Assembly: GCF_026626665.1 (NCBI RefSeq)
Contig: NZ_JAPNKE010000002.1
Location: forward strand, 42,501-106,500
Source of the DNA: Nannocystis pusilla
GTDB lineage: Bacteria > Myxococcota_A > Polyangia > Nannocystales > Nannocystaceae
DNA: 64,000 nucleotides
Reading direction: 5' to 3'
Below the pieces are notes generated by a model that saw only the letters and a program-made list of their open reading frames with translations, did no database searches and was not told where the DNA came from. Below are positions 30,501-41,100 of this stretch, piece after piece; the stretch's first letter is position 1; each line of letters starts with the position of its first letter. A program made the translations under genes and the position numbers.

Positions 30501-33500
30501 TCGTGGAGGCGTTGCCGACGCTGCCGAACGGCAAGGTCGACGTGCGGGCGCTGGCGGACCGGGGGCCGCGGGCGGAGGCGCGGGCGATCGAGCTGCCGCG
30601 CTCGCAGGTGGAGCAGGCGCTGGCGCAGATCTGGCGCGAGGTGCTGGGGCTCGAGCAGGTCGGGATCGACGAGGCGTTCTTCGAGCTGGGCGGGCACTCG
30701 CTGCTGCTGGCGCGGGTGCGCACGGCGATCGAGGCGCGGTTCGGGCGGCGGGTCGACATGGTCGAGCTGTTCCAGCACCCGACGATCCGCAGCCTCGCGG
30801 GGCGGCTGTCCGGGGCGGCGACCTCGGAGGTTGCAGCTGCAACGACGGCGACGCGGCCGGAGCTGCGGAGCGAGGCGATCGCGATCGTCGGCATGGCGGG
30901 GCGCTTCCCCGGGGCCGACGACGTCGAGGCGCTGTGGCAGGGCCTGCTCGGCGGGGCTTCAGGCATCCGCTTCGCCGACGCCGAGGAGCTGAGCGCGGCC
31001 GGGGTCGACCCGGCGCTGCGGACGGCGGCGGGATTCGTGCCGGCGTTCGGGCGCATGAACGACGCGTTCTGCTTCGACGCGGCGTTCTTCGGCTACAGCC
31101 CGCAGGAGGCGCGGTTGATGGACCCGCAGCAGCGGGTGTTCCTCGAGGCGGCGTTCGCGGCGCTCGAGGACGCGGCCTGCGACCCGGGCCGTGGGACGCT
31201 GCGCGTGGGCGTGTTCGGCGGCTGCGACCCGCCGCGCCACTGGCTGGCGCTCGGCGGGTCGAGCGGGGGCATCGACGAGTTCCAGCGCGGGGTCGCCAAC
31301 ATCCCCGACAACCTGACCTCGCGCGTGGCCTACAAGCTGGGGCTGCGCGGGCCGGCGGTGACGGTGCTGTCGGCGTGCTCGACGTCGCTGGTGGCGGTCC
31401 ACCTGGCCAGCCAGAGCCTGCGCGCCGGCGAGTGCGACGTGGCCCTGGCCGGCGGGGCCGCGGTGGCGCCGGCGTCGGTGCTGGGCCACGTCCACGAGGA
31501 CGGGTCGATCCTGTCGCCCGACGGCCACTGCCGGCCCTTCGACGCCGAGGCCGGCGGGACGGTGGGCGCCAGCGGGGTCGGGGTGGTGGTGCTGAAGCGC
31601 CTCGGCGACGCGCTGCGCGACGGCGACGCGATCCGGGCGGTGATCCGCGGCTCGGCGATCGGCAACGACGGGGCCGAGAAGGTCGGCTACACCGCGCCGG
31701 GGCTGCAGGGCCAGGTCGACGTGCTGCGCCGGGCCTACGCGGCGGCCGAGGTGTCGCCGGCCAGCGTGGCGCTGGTCGAGGCCCACGGCACGGCGACGCG
31801 GCTCGGCGACCCGATCGAGGTCGCGGCGCTGACGCAGGTGTTCCGCGGGGCCGAGGCGGCGGTCGGGAGCTGCGCCCTGGGCTCGGTGAAGAGCAACCTG
31901 GGCCACCTCAGCGCGGCCGCGGGGGTGACGGGGCTGATCAAGGCGACTCTGGCGCTGGAGCGCGGCCAGATCCCGCCGACGCTGCACTTCCGGGCGCCGA
32001 ACCCGAAGCTGCGGCTCGCGGAGAGCCCGTTCTTCGTCAACACGGCGCCGGTGGCCTGGCCGGCGGGGGCGGGGCCGCGGCGCGCGGGAGTGAGCGCGTT
32101 CGGGGTCGGAGGGACGAACGCGCACGTGGTCCTCGAGGAGGCGCCGGCGCCCGCGCCGAGCGGGCCCGGGCGACCGTGGTCGCTGTTGCCCCTGTCGGCG
32201 CGTACGAGCGCCGCCCTGGCGTCGCAGGCGGAGCGGCTGGCCGGGCACCTGGGCTCGCGGCCGGCGCTGCCGCTGGCCGACGTCGCGTACACGCTGCAGC
32301 AGCGAGCCGCGCTGGCGCCGGCGCGCTGCGTGGCGGTGTGCCGCGACTCGGAGGGCGCGCGGGCGGCCCTGAGCGGCCGTGGCGCGGGCCAGGTGGTCCG
32401 CGGGCAGGTGCGCGCCCGCGCGCCGCGGGTGGTGTTCGTGTTCCCGGGCGGCGGCAGCCAGCACGTCGACATGGGCCGCGAGCTGTACGCCCACCTGCCG
32501 GTGTTCCGCGCGGCGCTCGACGCGTGCGCCGCGCTGTTCGTGAACGAGCTCGGCGAGGACATCCGGGACTCGATGTTCCCCCGCCGGGCGGGTTCGAGGC
32601 GGCCAAGCAGCGGCTGCTGGCGCCGTCGCGCAACATGGCGTCGATCTTCGCGGTCGAGTACGCGCTGTCGCAGGTGCTCGCGAGCTGGGGCCTGCGCCCG
32701 GCGGCCGTGTTCGGCCACAGCCTCGGCGAGTACGTGGCGGCCGCGCTCGCGGGGGTGTTCTCGCTGGCCGACGCGGTCGCGCTGGTGGCCACCCGCGGGG
32801 CGCTGTGCGACGCGGCCCCGGCGGCGGCGATGGTCGCGGTGCCGCTGGCGGTGACGACCCGCTTGCCGCCGGGGCTGTCGGTCGCGGCGATCAACGGGCC
32901 CGAGGACTGCGTGATCGCGGGCGCGGCCCCGGCGATCGAGCCGTTCGTGGCGATGCTGCAGGCCGAGGGGCTCGAGGCGCGGCGGCTGCCGATCGCCACC
33001 GCGTCGCACTCGGAGCTGATGGAGCCGCTGGTGGGGCGCCTGGTCGAGCGGGCGCGCGAGGTCGCGTTCGCGGCCCCGCAGATCGCGATGATCTCGGGCG
33101 TGACGGGCGACTGGATCGACGCGGAGGTGCGCGACCCGGCCTACTGGGGCCGCCACCTGCGCCAGACGGTCCGCTTCGCCGACGGGGTGGCGACGCTGCA
33201 CGCCGACCCCGACTTCGTGTGCCTCGAGGTCGGCCCCGGCGGCCACCTGGCGAGCTTCATCCGCAACCACCCGGACGCGGGCCCCGACCGGCTGGTGGTG
33301 GCGTCGATGGCCCACTGGCGCTCGGGTCGCAGCGAGCTCGAGGCGCTGATGCTCGCGGTCGGCCAGCTGTGGTGCGCGGGGGCGACGGTCGACTGGCAGG
33401 CGTTCACCGGCGAGGAGCGCCGGCGCAAGCTGCCGCTGCCGACCTACCCGTTCGCGCGCACCCGCCACGCGCTCGAGCTGCGGCCGGCCGCGCCGACTCT

Positions 33501-34555
33501 GGTGCTGGTCCCGCCGCCGGCGGACGAGCCGACGAGCACGGAGGTGCGCGACGCCGAGGCGCCGCGCGACGGGTTGGCGGCGATCGTGGCCGACATCTGG
33601 CGCGAGGCGCTGGGGGTCGGGCGCGTGCGCGACGAGGACAACTTCTTCGACCTCGGCGGGACCTCGCTGACGGCGGTGAAGATCCGCGCCCGTCTTAGCG
33701 AGCGCTTCGGCGTGACGACCCCGGTGCACGCGCTGCTCGAGCGCCCGCGCTTCGCCGACTTCGTGGCCGCGCTGCGCAGCCTGATCGGCGGCCAGGACGA
33801 GGCCCGCGGCGCCTCGTTGCTGGTCCATGCGCCCGGGTCGGCCGGGGACGCGGCCGATCTTCCTGGTCCAGCCGATCGGCGGCACGGTCTACACCTACCT
33901 GCCGCTGGCGCGCCACCTCGACGCCGGCGGGGCGGCGATCTTCGGCGTGCGCGCGTCGGGCACCGACCCCGGCGAGCCGGTGCTCGACGAGGTGCCGGCG
34001 ATGGCGGAGCGCTACGTGGCCGACATCCTGCGCGAGCAGCCCGAGGGGCCGTACACCGTCGGCGGGCACTCTGCCGGCGGGATCACGGCCTACGAGGTGG
34101 CCCGCCAGCTCGAGGCCCGCGGCCAGGCGGTCAAGTTGCTGATCCTCGACGCGCCGTCGATGCCGGCCGTGTACGACGACGTGATCGAGACGATCGACGA
34201 CTTCCTGCGCAGCCACGAGGCGTTCGCGTCGTGCGAGTCGACGTCCTATCAGAGCTTCGTGGCGGCGCTCGAGACTGACCCGGCGCTGCGCCAGATCGTG
34301 CTGGCGACGTGCCTGGCGGAGCAGCGCTACAAGCCGCGGCCGATCTCGGCGGAGGTGGTGTACTTCGCGGCCAGCGAGCAACGCGACGCCCGCGACACGC
34401 ACGCAGGGATGTACTGGCTCGACCTCGTCGAGGGCGAGTTCTCGCTGTACCGCACGCCCGGCGACCACTTCACGATGATGGACGACCCGTGGGTCGAGAC
34501 CCTGGCGCGGCTGATCGACCGCCACCTGGCGCGCGACCTGCCGCGGCGGGCCTGA
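24550..34555 (+). CDS. Hybrid NRPS-PKS megasynthase, C-A-T-C-A-T-KS-AT-T-TE, four frame breaks
   Basis: About 3,335 residues after correction. Order by nucleotide: condensation C1 (24600-25880, HHxxxDG decayed to VHALLAD), adenylation A1 (25900-27460, [22 protein letters not shown]), carrier (LGGHSLL near 27560), C2 (27730-29060, intact HHIVIDGWS), A2 (29100-30560, NAYGPTET), carrier (near 30690), ketosynthase (30860-32140, [24 protein letters not shown]), acyltransferase (32420-33480, [12 protein letters not shown]), carrier (LGGTSLTA near 33660) and type I thioesterase (33850-34540, GGHSAGG). There is no KR, DH, ER or MT. My alignment to GrsA gives A1 code DVYITTHVV-K (shares HVV-K with proline codes) and A2 code DAFVVAAVC-K (close to phenylalanine codes). 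Expected product: two amino acids plus one unreduced acetate unit. Breaks lie near 26476, 29590 (GGGG for GGGGG), 32580 (C5 for C6) and 33843. GTG 24550 follows AAGGGGGAA; GTG 24523 is the alternative. Confidence 0.9.
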
Positions 34556-34558
34556 GGC

Positions 34559-34592
34559 GCGCGGCCGCGGGCAGGCGTGCCCGCGGCCGCGC
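34559..34592 (+). terminator. Strong hairpin after the megasynthase
   Basis: A perfect 15-bp GC stem (34559-34573 with 34578-34592, loop GGCG) begins four bases after the stop codon and is followed by AGGCTTTATT. The T-tract is weak, but the stem is exceptionally stable. Confidence 0.7.
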
Positions 34593-34609
34593 AGGCTTTA
34601 TTGCCGGGA

Positions 34610-34714
34610 GCATGTCTTTCGGGACATGTCATCGCGGCGCTGGGCAGGCGCATGAGGTCGAGGTCGCACGGCAGCAGGCTCGCTCGCGGCCGAGCATGTC
34701 TCTCGGGGCATGTC
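34610..34714. repeat. Two GACATGTC-type elements
   Basis: 34610-34630 reads GCATGTC, TTTCGG, GACATGTC. 34694-34714 reads GCATGTC, TCTCGG, GGCATGTC. Both keep the six-base spacer. They lie between the convergent ends of the megasynthase and the next gene. Confidence 0.75.
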
Positions 34715-34756
34715 ATTGTCTCGTCGGGCGCGCGGCCCGAGGTCGAGCCGCGCGCC

Positions 34757-35716
34757 TCACGGGCGCGGAGGGGCGCGGAACCCGGCCTCCGCGTCGTCGA
34801 GGGCGCGCCGCACGGCGTCCAGGAAGGTCGTCTCGACCGAGGCCTCGAGCACGAGCTCCGGCATCTTCGCTGCGAACGGGCGCCGGCAGATCGCGCGGGC
34901 CGCCGCGACGTCGACCAGCCACAGCTCGCCGACGGCCTGGCCGCCCGAGAATTCGCGGGCGCCGGGGTGGCGCTGCGGCGGCTCGATGTGCTCTACCTGC
35001 GCCACGATCACGTGCGTCCACGGTCGCCGCTGCTTGCACGCGAACTCGGCCTGCGGATCGGCGGCGTCGGGATCGGCGCACAGCTCGAAGGCGGGGTCGT
35101 GGGGGATCATGTTCGTCCACGCGGGGATCGGCGTACCGGGCTCGAGGCGCCGCGCGTCGAGGTGGGCCGTGCCTTCGGCCGGGGCGAGGGATGCGCAGGT
35201 CTCGGGCGGCGCGGGCTGAGCCAGGGCGGTCTTCACGGCCGCCCGCGCTCGCGCGACGTCCTCGGCCACCAGCCCCCGCACGCGTCGCGCCGCGTCAGCC
35301 GCAGGGTCGTCGCTGCCGACCGGGAGCGAACGACAGTCGTCGAGCTGGTTTGCCTCCCCGAGCACCGACCACCCCTGACCGCGGCCGAGGCACAGCTCGC
35401 GGACGAAGCGTCCCGCCATGAATTCCGGCTCCACCAGCACGCGCGTGAGCTTGTATCCGCCCGGGACGGCGACCATCTCCCCGGCACACTCGACGAGCGG
35501 CGCACGGCCCATGCGGCCCCGGCCGGAGTGGTAGAAGTCCATGACCAGCCAGCACGCGTCCTCGCCCGTCAAGGTCGCCTTCGTGGCGCGCGAGGCGGCC
35601 TCCCTGGCCGAGGCGACGCGCTGCTCGTTCACCTCCTGGTGGCGGAGCCAAAACGCGACGCCGACGCCGAGCGCCGCCAGCAATACGAGGGTTCCCAGGA
35701 TCTTCGCCGTCCTCAT
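34757..35716 (-). CDS. Membrane-anchored hypothetical protein
   Basis: 319 residues. An N-terminal helix (ILGTLVLLAALGVGVAFWL) anchors the protein, and the rest is outside the cytoplasm. The mature part starts with a short coiled helix (EVNEQRVASAREAASRA) and has paired Cys (ACWLVMDF, VECAGEM, DDCRSL, ETCASL, ELCADP, FACKQR, AICRRPF), suggesting several disulfides. No catalytic motif was recognised. Start ATG 35716 places the helix at the N-terminus. It is monocistronic and convergent with the megasynthase. Confidence 0.78.
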   Translation of the reverse strand: MRTAKILGTLVLLAALGVGVAFWLRHQEVNEQRVASAREAASRATKATLTGEDACWLVMDFYHSGRGRMGRAPLVECAGEMVAVPGGYKLTRVLVEPEFMAGRFVRELCLGRGQGWSVLGEANQLDDCRSLPVGSDDPAADAARRVRGLVAEDVARARAAVKTALAQPAPPETCASLAPAEGTAHLDARRLEPGTPIPAWTNMIPHDPAFELCADPDAADPQAEFACKQRRPWTHVIVAQVEHIEPPQRHPGAREFSGGQAVGELWLVDVAAARAICRRPFAAKMPELVLEASVETTFLDAVRRALDDAEAGFRAPPRP

Positions 35717-35808
35717 GATGCGGGGCTCCGGACAGGGGCGGGCGGGAGTATAGGGGCCCGCGCGGCTGGGGGGAAAGGCCTCGCGCGAGCGCCTGGCGGC
35801 GGACCGAG

Positions 35809-36050
35809 GACTGTCCCTTGGGGCATGTCCATTCGTGCCGCCCGGTGAACCCCGGGCGTCTGCCGCGACGAGACCCGGGTGTGCCCGCGAGCGCGGGCGG
35901 AGGGCGAGGCTCATCGCTCGCGTCGTGGTCTCGCGGGTGACTGCCGTGGTCGCACCGCGGAGCGCGAGGACGGCGGTGCGGAGCGGCGACGATCGTTTCG
36001 CGTGCTCGGGGTCCGCGGTGAGGTCGAACCTGTCTTCCGGGACACATGAT
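35809..36050. repeat. Two GACATGTC-type elements between divergent genes
   Basis: 35809-35831 reads GGACTGTC, CCTTGG, GGCATGTC. 36028-36049 reads ACCTGTC, TTCCGG, GACACATG. The 35717-36095 spacer otherwise shows no gene. Confidence 0.6.
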
Positions 36051-36095
36051 TGCCACCCTTGAATTTCGCCGCCCACTTCTCGAAGATGCCGGCCG

Positions 36096-36620
36096 ATGGC
36101 CACCGAGACGCGCGACTATCTGCTGCGACAGCTCGACACAGCGTGGATGCTGACGCAGTACCACCTCGACGGGCTCGCCACCGAGGAGTGCCTGTGGCGC
36201 CCGGCGCACGTCGGGTTGCACGTCCACCGCGCCGCCGACAGCCGCTGGCGCGCCGACTGGCCCGAGCACGAGGGTTACGACATCGGCCCGCCCAGCATCG
36301 CCTGGCTGACCTGGCACGTCGGCTTCTGGTGGTCGATGGCCCTCGATCACTCCTTCGGCGCCGCCACCCTCGCGCGCGAGGACGTGACCTGGCCGGGCGA
36401 CGCCGAGGGCGTGCGCGAGTGGCTGGGCCGCCTTCACGGGAGCTGGCGCGCCGCCCTCGAGGCGCTCACCGACGACGACCTGCGCGCGCCCGAGCGGACC
36501 CGCTGGCCGATCCAGGACCGCCCGTTCGCCGACGTGGTCGCGTGGGCCAACCTCGAGCTGATGAAGAACGCCGCCGAGATCGGCTACGCCCGCTTCCTGT
36601 ACGCCGTGCGAGCCCGCTGA
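36096..36620 (+). CDS. DinB-family protein
   Basis: 174 residues forming a DinB four-helix bundle: RDYLLRQLDTAWMLTQYHLDGL with the first helix, IAWLTWHVGFWWSMALDH carrying two of the metal-site His, and VVAWANLELMKNAAEIGYARF as the last helix. Members bind a metal through three His and include bacillithiol/mycothiol-type transferases. The third His position here appears to be Asn (WANLELMKN), so the metal site may be incomplete. It is monocistronic. Confidence 0.8.
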   Translation: MATETRDYLLRQLDTAWMLTQYHLDGLATEECLWRPAHVGLHVHRAADSRWRADWPEHEGYDIGPPSIAWLTWHVGFWWSMALDHSFGAATLAREDVTWPGDAEGVREWLGRLHGSWRAALEALTDDDLRAPERTRWPIQDRPFADVVAWANLELMKNAAEIGYARFLYAVRAR

Positions 36621-36636
36621 AGCGCGGCTTGTCATA

Positions 36637-37060
36637 ATCTGTCCTCAGAGACATGTCCGGCGTTGCGGCGCTCGCGGCAGGGACTCGCCGCGCTCGTCGC
36701 TCGCGGCCAAGGCCTCGCCGTCCGGAGATGACGCGCGAGTAAAAAACGCCATGCGGGCGCGCTGAGGCGGCACCTGTCCTCGGAGACATGACGAATGCTG
36801 CGGCGCTCGCGGCCCGCCAGAGGCACAGCCCTGGCGGCGAGGGCCCGCGGCGCTCGTCGCTCGCGGCCAAGGCCTCGCCGTCCGGAGATGACACGCGAGT
36901 AAAAAACGGCATGCGGGCGTGCAGAGGCGGCACATGTCCTCGGAGACATGACGAATGCTGCGGCGCTCGCGGCCCGCCAGAGTCACAGCCGGCGAGGGAC
37001 CCGCGGCGCTCGTCGCTCGCGCCAAGGCCTCGCCGCCCGGAGGTGACACGCCGGTAATGA
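36637..37060. repeat. About 160-bp tandem repeat, 2.5 copies, each with a GACATGTC-type element
   Basis: The anchor GGCCAAGGCCTCGCC occurs at 36705, 36865 and (slightly decayed) about 37020. Elements of the family lie at 36637-36658, 36771-36793 and 36931-36953, each followed in the last two by GACGAATGCTGCGGCGCTC. The 36621-37461 spacer has no gene that I can support. Confidence 0.8.
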
Positions 37061-37435
37061 CGCGAGAAGGCGCCTGTTCGGCGGCCAGCCCTGGCCGTCG
37101 AACAGGCGCCCCGCGATCTGCGGCCGGCCAAGGCTTGCGGCGGAGCCCACGACGGCGGGTCGGCCACTCACGGCTGCAGCCGTGCCAGGGGTGCGGGGAA
37201 AGGGCGGCCGCGATTAGAGGCGGGATGGGCGCGAGGCACGAGCGTGCATCCTGCCGGTTAACTCGCGGCCGTCCTTTCCCCGCGCCCCCGCGAGGCGCAG
37301 TCGGCAATCTGCGAAGCGCGAGCTCCAGGCCGACGCGAACCCAGCCATGCCACAGCCCGCGACGCCGCAAGCTCCGCGAGCCCCAGGTCAGACCTTCGCA
37401 GAGAGCCCGTCAGTCCCCCAAGAACGAGAACTCAA

Positions 37436-37457
37436 GTACATGTCCCGAAGGACATAA
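37436..37457. repeat. GACATGTC-type element
   Basis: TACATGTC, CCGAAG, GACATAAA, immediately after the 3' end of the GNAT gene. The right half is decayed. Confidence 0.6.
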
Positions 37458-37461
37458 AAGA

Positions 37462-38073
37462 TCAGCCCGAAGGATTCTCGAGTTCGAACACCTCGTGCGC
37501 CACCATGCGCCCGTACAGCGCCTCCCCCGGATCGATCACCCCCACCACGCGGAAGCCCAGCCGGCGCACCAGCGCTGCGCTGCGGACGTTGCCCGGCGCG
37601 ATCCGGGCCCGCACCGTCTTCAGCCCCAGCGTAGCGAACGCGAACTCGACCACCGTGCGCAGCGCCGCCGTCGCCAGTCCGCGGCCCGTCGCCGGCTTCG
37701 CCAGCCAGTAGCCGATCGACGCCACCCGCGCCGACCACTCGATCTCGTGGAAGCTGATCACTCCCACCGGCTGACCCCCGTGGCGGATCGCCCACTCGAT
37801 CGCCCCCTCGTCGCGGGTCCGGCTGCGCGCCTCGGCGATGAACTCGCGCAGGTTCTCGGCCTGGACCGTCACGTCGAGCCAGCCCAGCCACTCGCGGAGG
37901 TGCGCTCGGTTCTCCTCGATCAGCCGGAAGTGCCCTGGCGCGTCGGCCTCCTCCATCCGCACCAGCTTCACCTCGCCGGCCGCGCTGACCAGGCGGAGGC
38001 CGTTCTGCTCGAGCTGGCGGAGCAGGCGCGCTTGCAGCTCGGCGATCTGGCTGGCGGGGCTCTCGTGGGTCAT
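37462..38073 (-). CDS. GNAT-family N-acetyltransferase (RimJ/RimL type)
   Basis: 203 residues. The acetyl-CoA fold is clear: LREWLGWLDV after the first helix, GVISFHEIEWSARVASIGYWL, the pyrophosphate loop LAKPATGRGLATAAL, and RIAPGNVRSAALVRRLGFRVVGV. This pattern is typical of RimL-like enzymes that acetylate ribosomal-protein N-termini or small amines. An extra N-terminal helix of about 30 residues (SQIAELQARLLRQLEQNGLRL) precedes it. ATG 38073 is preferred; ATG 38124 adds 17 poorly conserved residues. The gene ends about 80 bp from the large kinase start side and shares its strand with it. Confidence 0.88.
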   Translation of the reverse strand: MTHESPASQIAELQARLLRQLEQNGLRLVSAAGEVKLVRMEEADAPGHFRLIEENRAHLREWLGWLDVTVQAENLREFIAEARSRTRDEGAIEWAIRHGGQPVGVISFHEIEWSARVASIGYWLAKPATGRGLATAALRTVVEFAFATLGLKTVRARIAPGNVRSAALVRRLGFRVVGVIDPGEALYGRMVAHEVFELENPSG

Positions 38074-38152
38074 GACGATGCTTTGCGCCGTCCCTCGGTC
38101 GTCTGCTCCCGCTTGCAACCGCATCGTCGATCGGCCGGCGAGTGAAGGCGCC

Positions 38153-41100
38153 TCACGCTGCCGGCAGCGTGAAGAAGAACAGGCTGCCGGAGCCGAGTTC
38201 GCTCTCGACGCCGACGCTGCCGCCGAGGCGTTCGATGATGCGGCGCACGATCGACAGGCCGAGGCCGTGGCCTTCGGCGCGGACCGTGTCGAGGCGGGAG
38301 AACTCGGCGAACAGTTTCGCCTGCGCCTCCTCGTCGATGCCCGGGCCGTTGTCGCGGACCCAGAAGCGGATCTTGCCGTCCTGCAGGTCGGCGCCGAGCT
38401 GCAGGCGCGGCGGAGAGCCGCCGTACTTGAGGCCGTTGCTGATGTAGTTCGTCCAGGCCTCCTCGATCCACGGGGCGTAGCCGATCGCGGCGGGCCAGGA
38501 CTCCGGCCCCGCGATCTCGCCGCCGTACTCGCGCAGCATGTAGTCCATGCGTTGCTCGACCTGGCGCATGATCACGGCCATGTCGAGGCGGGACGACTGG
38601 ACCTGCTGCTTGCGCACTCCGGCCAGCAGCAGCAGCTCGTCGATGATGTTGGTCGCGGTGTGCGACGCGCGGCGGATGTTCTCGACCACGCGTTCGACCT
38701 CCTCGCGGTCGACCTCCTCGATGTTCTCGAGCAGGTACTCCGAGTAGCCGACCATCGCGCCGAGCGGGTTCTTGAGGTCGTGGGCGACCGTGCGGGCGAA
38801 CGCGTCGAGCTCGGCGTTGCTGGCGGTCAGCGATTGATTGACGCGGTGCAGCTCGTCGGTGCGCTTCTGCACCAGCCGCTCCATGTTCGCGTACAGGTTG
38901 GCGTTCTCGATCGAGATCGCCGCCTGCGAGGCGATGAGCTTCAGCGTGTGCAGGCGGGCCTCCGGGAACACCGACGGGATCAGCTCGTTCTCGAGGTAGA
39001 GCACCCCGGTGAGCTTGGTCTGGTGGACCAGCGGCGTGCACAGCACCGAGCGCATCCCGCTGCGGGCCACGTAGGTGTCGGTGGTGAACGGCCCGGAGCG
39101 GGCGGCGTCCTCGAGCACCACGCTGTCGGTGGTGTGGACCACGTAGTTGACGATCGACACCGGCACCGCCGCCGTCTCGCTCAGCGGCAGCGGCTGCTTC
39201 AGCGTGTACGAGCCGGTGTCGACCGACGACTCCGCGACCACGCACAGCTGGCCGTCGCGCTCGAGCAGCAGCACCCCGCGGCGGGCGCCGGCGTTCTCGA
39301 TCATGATCTGGATGATCTTCTCGAGCAGCGGCTCGACCGCGATCTCGGCGGTCAGCGCCTGCGCCGCCTTGATCACGCTGGTGAGGTCGAGGCCCTGGTT
39401 GCCGGTGGTGGTCAGCGAGCTGGTGATGAGCGCGCGGCTGCTGCTGGCGGTGATCGTCGCGCCGACGCTCTCGGCGCGGGCGGCCAGGTGCGGGTACTTC
39501 ACGTCGAGCGCGCGGACCTTGGCGAGCGCGCCCCAGCGCTCGTAGCCGTAGCGGGCCTGGCCGAGGTAGACGCGGGCGATCTGGGCGCGGCCGCGGGCCT
39601 GGTGGAAGCGCCCGCACAGCTCGTTGGCGATCGCCTCGTGGTGGATGAACTGGCTGCGGCGGGCCCACTCGATCGCGCGGTCGTACTCGTCGAGCGCCAC
39701 CAGGTCCTGGCCGCGGAGCCGCGCGATCTCGGCGTCGATGATGTGCAGGCGGTGCTGCTCGTTCTCGGGGCACAGCTGGGCCCACTGGGCCGTGACCGCG
39801 CGGTGCTCGAGCAGCTGGGCCATCAGCGACGCGCGCTCGGCCTCGTCGGCGGCCTGGGCGTGGCTGGCCGCGAGCGCCAGCGCGCTGTAGAACGGCAGGT
39901 CGGCGGTGTGCGGCCCGCCGACGGCGACGGCCATGAGCGGCTGGGCGGCGGCGGCGAGCGCCAGCGCCTCGGCGTACGCCTCGAACAGCGTCGCCACCAT
40001 CAGCTTGTTGACGTGGTGCAGGAAGCGCACGATCACCAGGCCGGCGGCGTCGACGACCTTCAGCCAGTCCGCCTCGCCCTGGTTGTCGCCGAACAGCGGG
40101 CCGCCGAACCACCGCTCGTGCTGCAGCGCGTCGACGACGTTGCCGAGCAGCACCAATTGCGCCGTCGACATCGCGTCGCGCGTGCGGACCATCAGCGCCC
40201 GGCCTTGATCGATCTCCTCGCGGACCGCCGACAGGTCTTCGCCGCGGCGCAGGTTGGCCAGCGCGTGGAACACGGCCCCCTGCGACGCGTACATGAAGTC
40301 GCCCGTCTCGAGGCCGAGCACGCGGGCCTGGTTCAGGTGGTGCAGGCTGTCGCGCAGCGGGCGGGTGTGGCCGGTGTAGAAGCCGACCATGAAGTGGACG
40401 CGGCTGGCGACCTCGGTCGACGTGAAGCGCTCGAGCAATTGCAGCGCGAGTCTGCCGTAGCGCAGGCCGTCGGCGGGGCGGCCGAGCGGGCCGACCAGCA
40501 GGTAGCCGTAGGTCGCGAAGCCGAACGCCGACAGCTCGCCCGGGCCGTGGGTGAGCGACAGCAGCACGTGCTTGAGGATCACCACCGAGCCGAGGCGGGC
40601 GTCGACCACGAAGCCGGCGCCGAACGCCTCGTTGAGCAGGCGGAGCACCGCGCTGCGGGCCGGGTCGCGCATCGCCGGGGCGTCGGCCAGCGACTCCACG
40701 GTGCGGCCGGCCAGGCCGGCCTCGATCTCGCCGTAGACCGCGCCGAAGGTCGCCATCGTCGCCTCCGGGGTCTCGGGCAGGAGCTCGCCGAATTGCGCGA
40801 GGCCGGCGCGGCTGGCCGCCAGGCCCTCGGTGAAGCGGCCCTGCGACGACAGCAGCATCACCCGCAGCGCGAACAGGTCGGCCTGCTCGAGCGGCGAGCG
40901 GGCGCGGCGGATCAGGTCCTCGAGCTTGGCGTCGGCCCGGTCGACGCGGCCGCACATGTAGTCGCACTCGGCCTGCTCGCGGTGGAGCGCGAGCGTCAGC
41001 GCGTACTGCGAGTCCCAGGCGTCTTCGGGCAGCACGGCGACGCCGGCGGCCGCGAACGAGGCGCCGGCGGCGTAGGCGGTGGCGCGCTTGGCGCGCGCGC

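Noticed and set aside
36637-37060. CRISPR array
   Set aside because: The units are about 160 bp with no short-repeat/unique-spacer pattern and no cas genes nearby.
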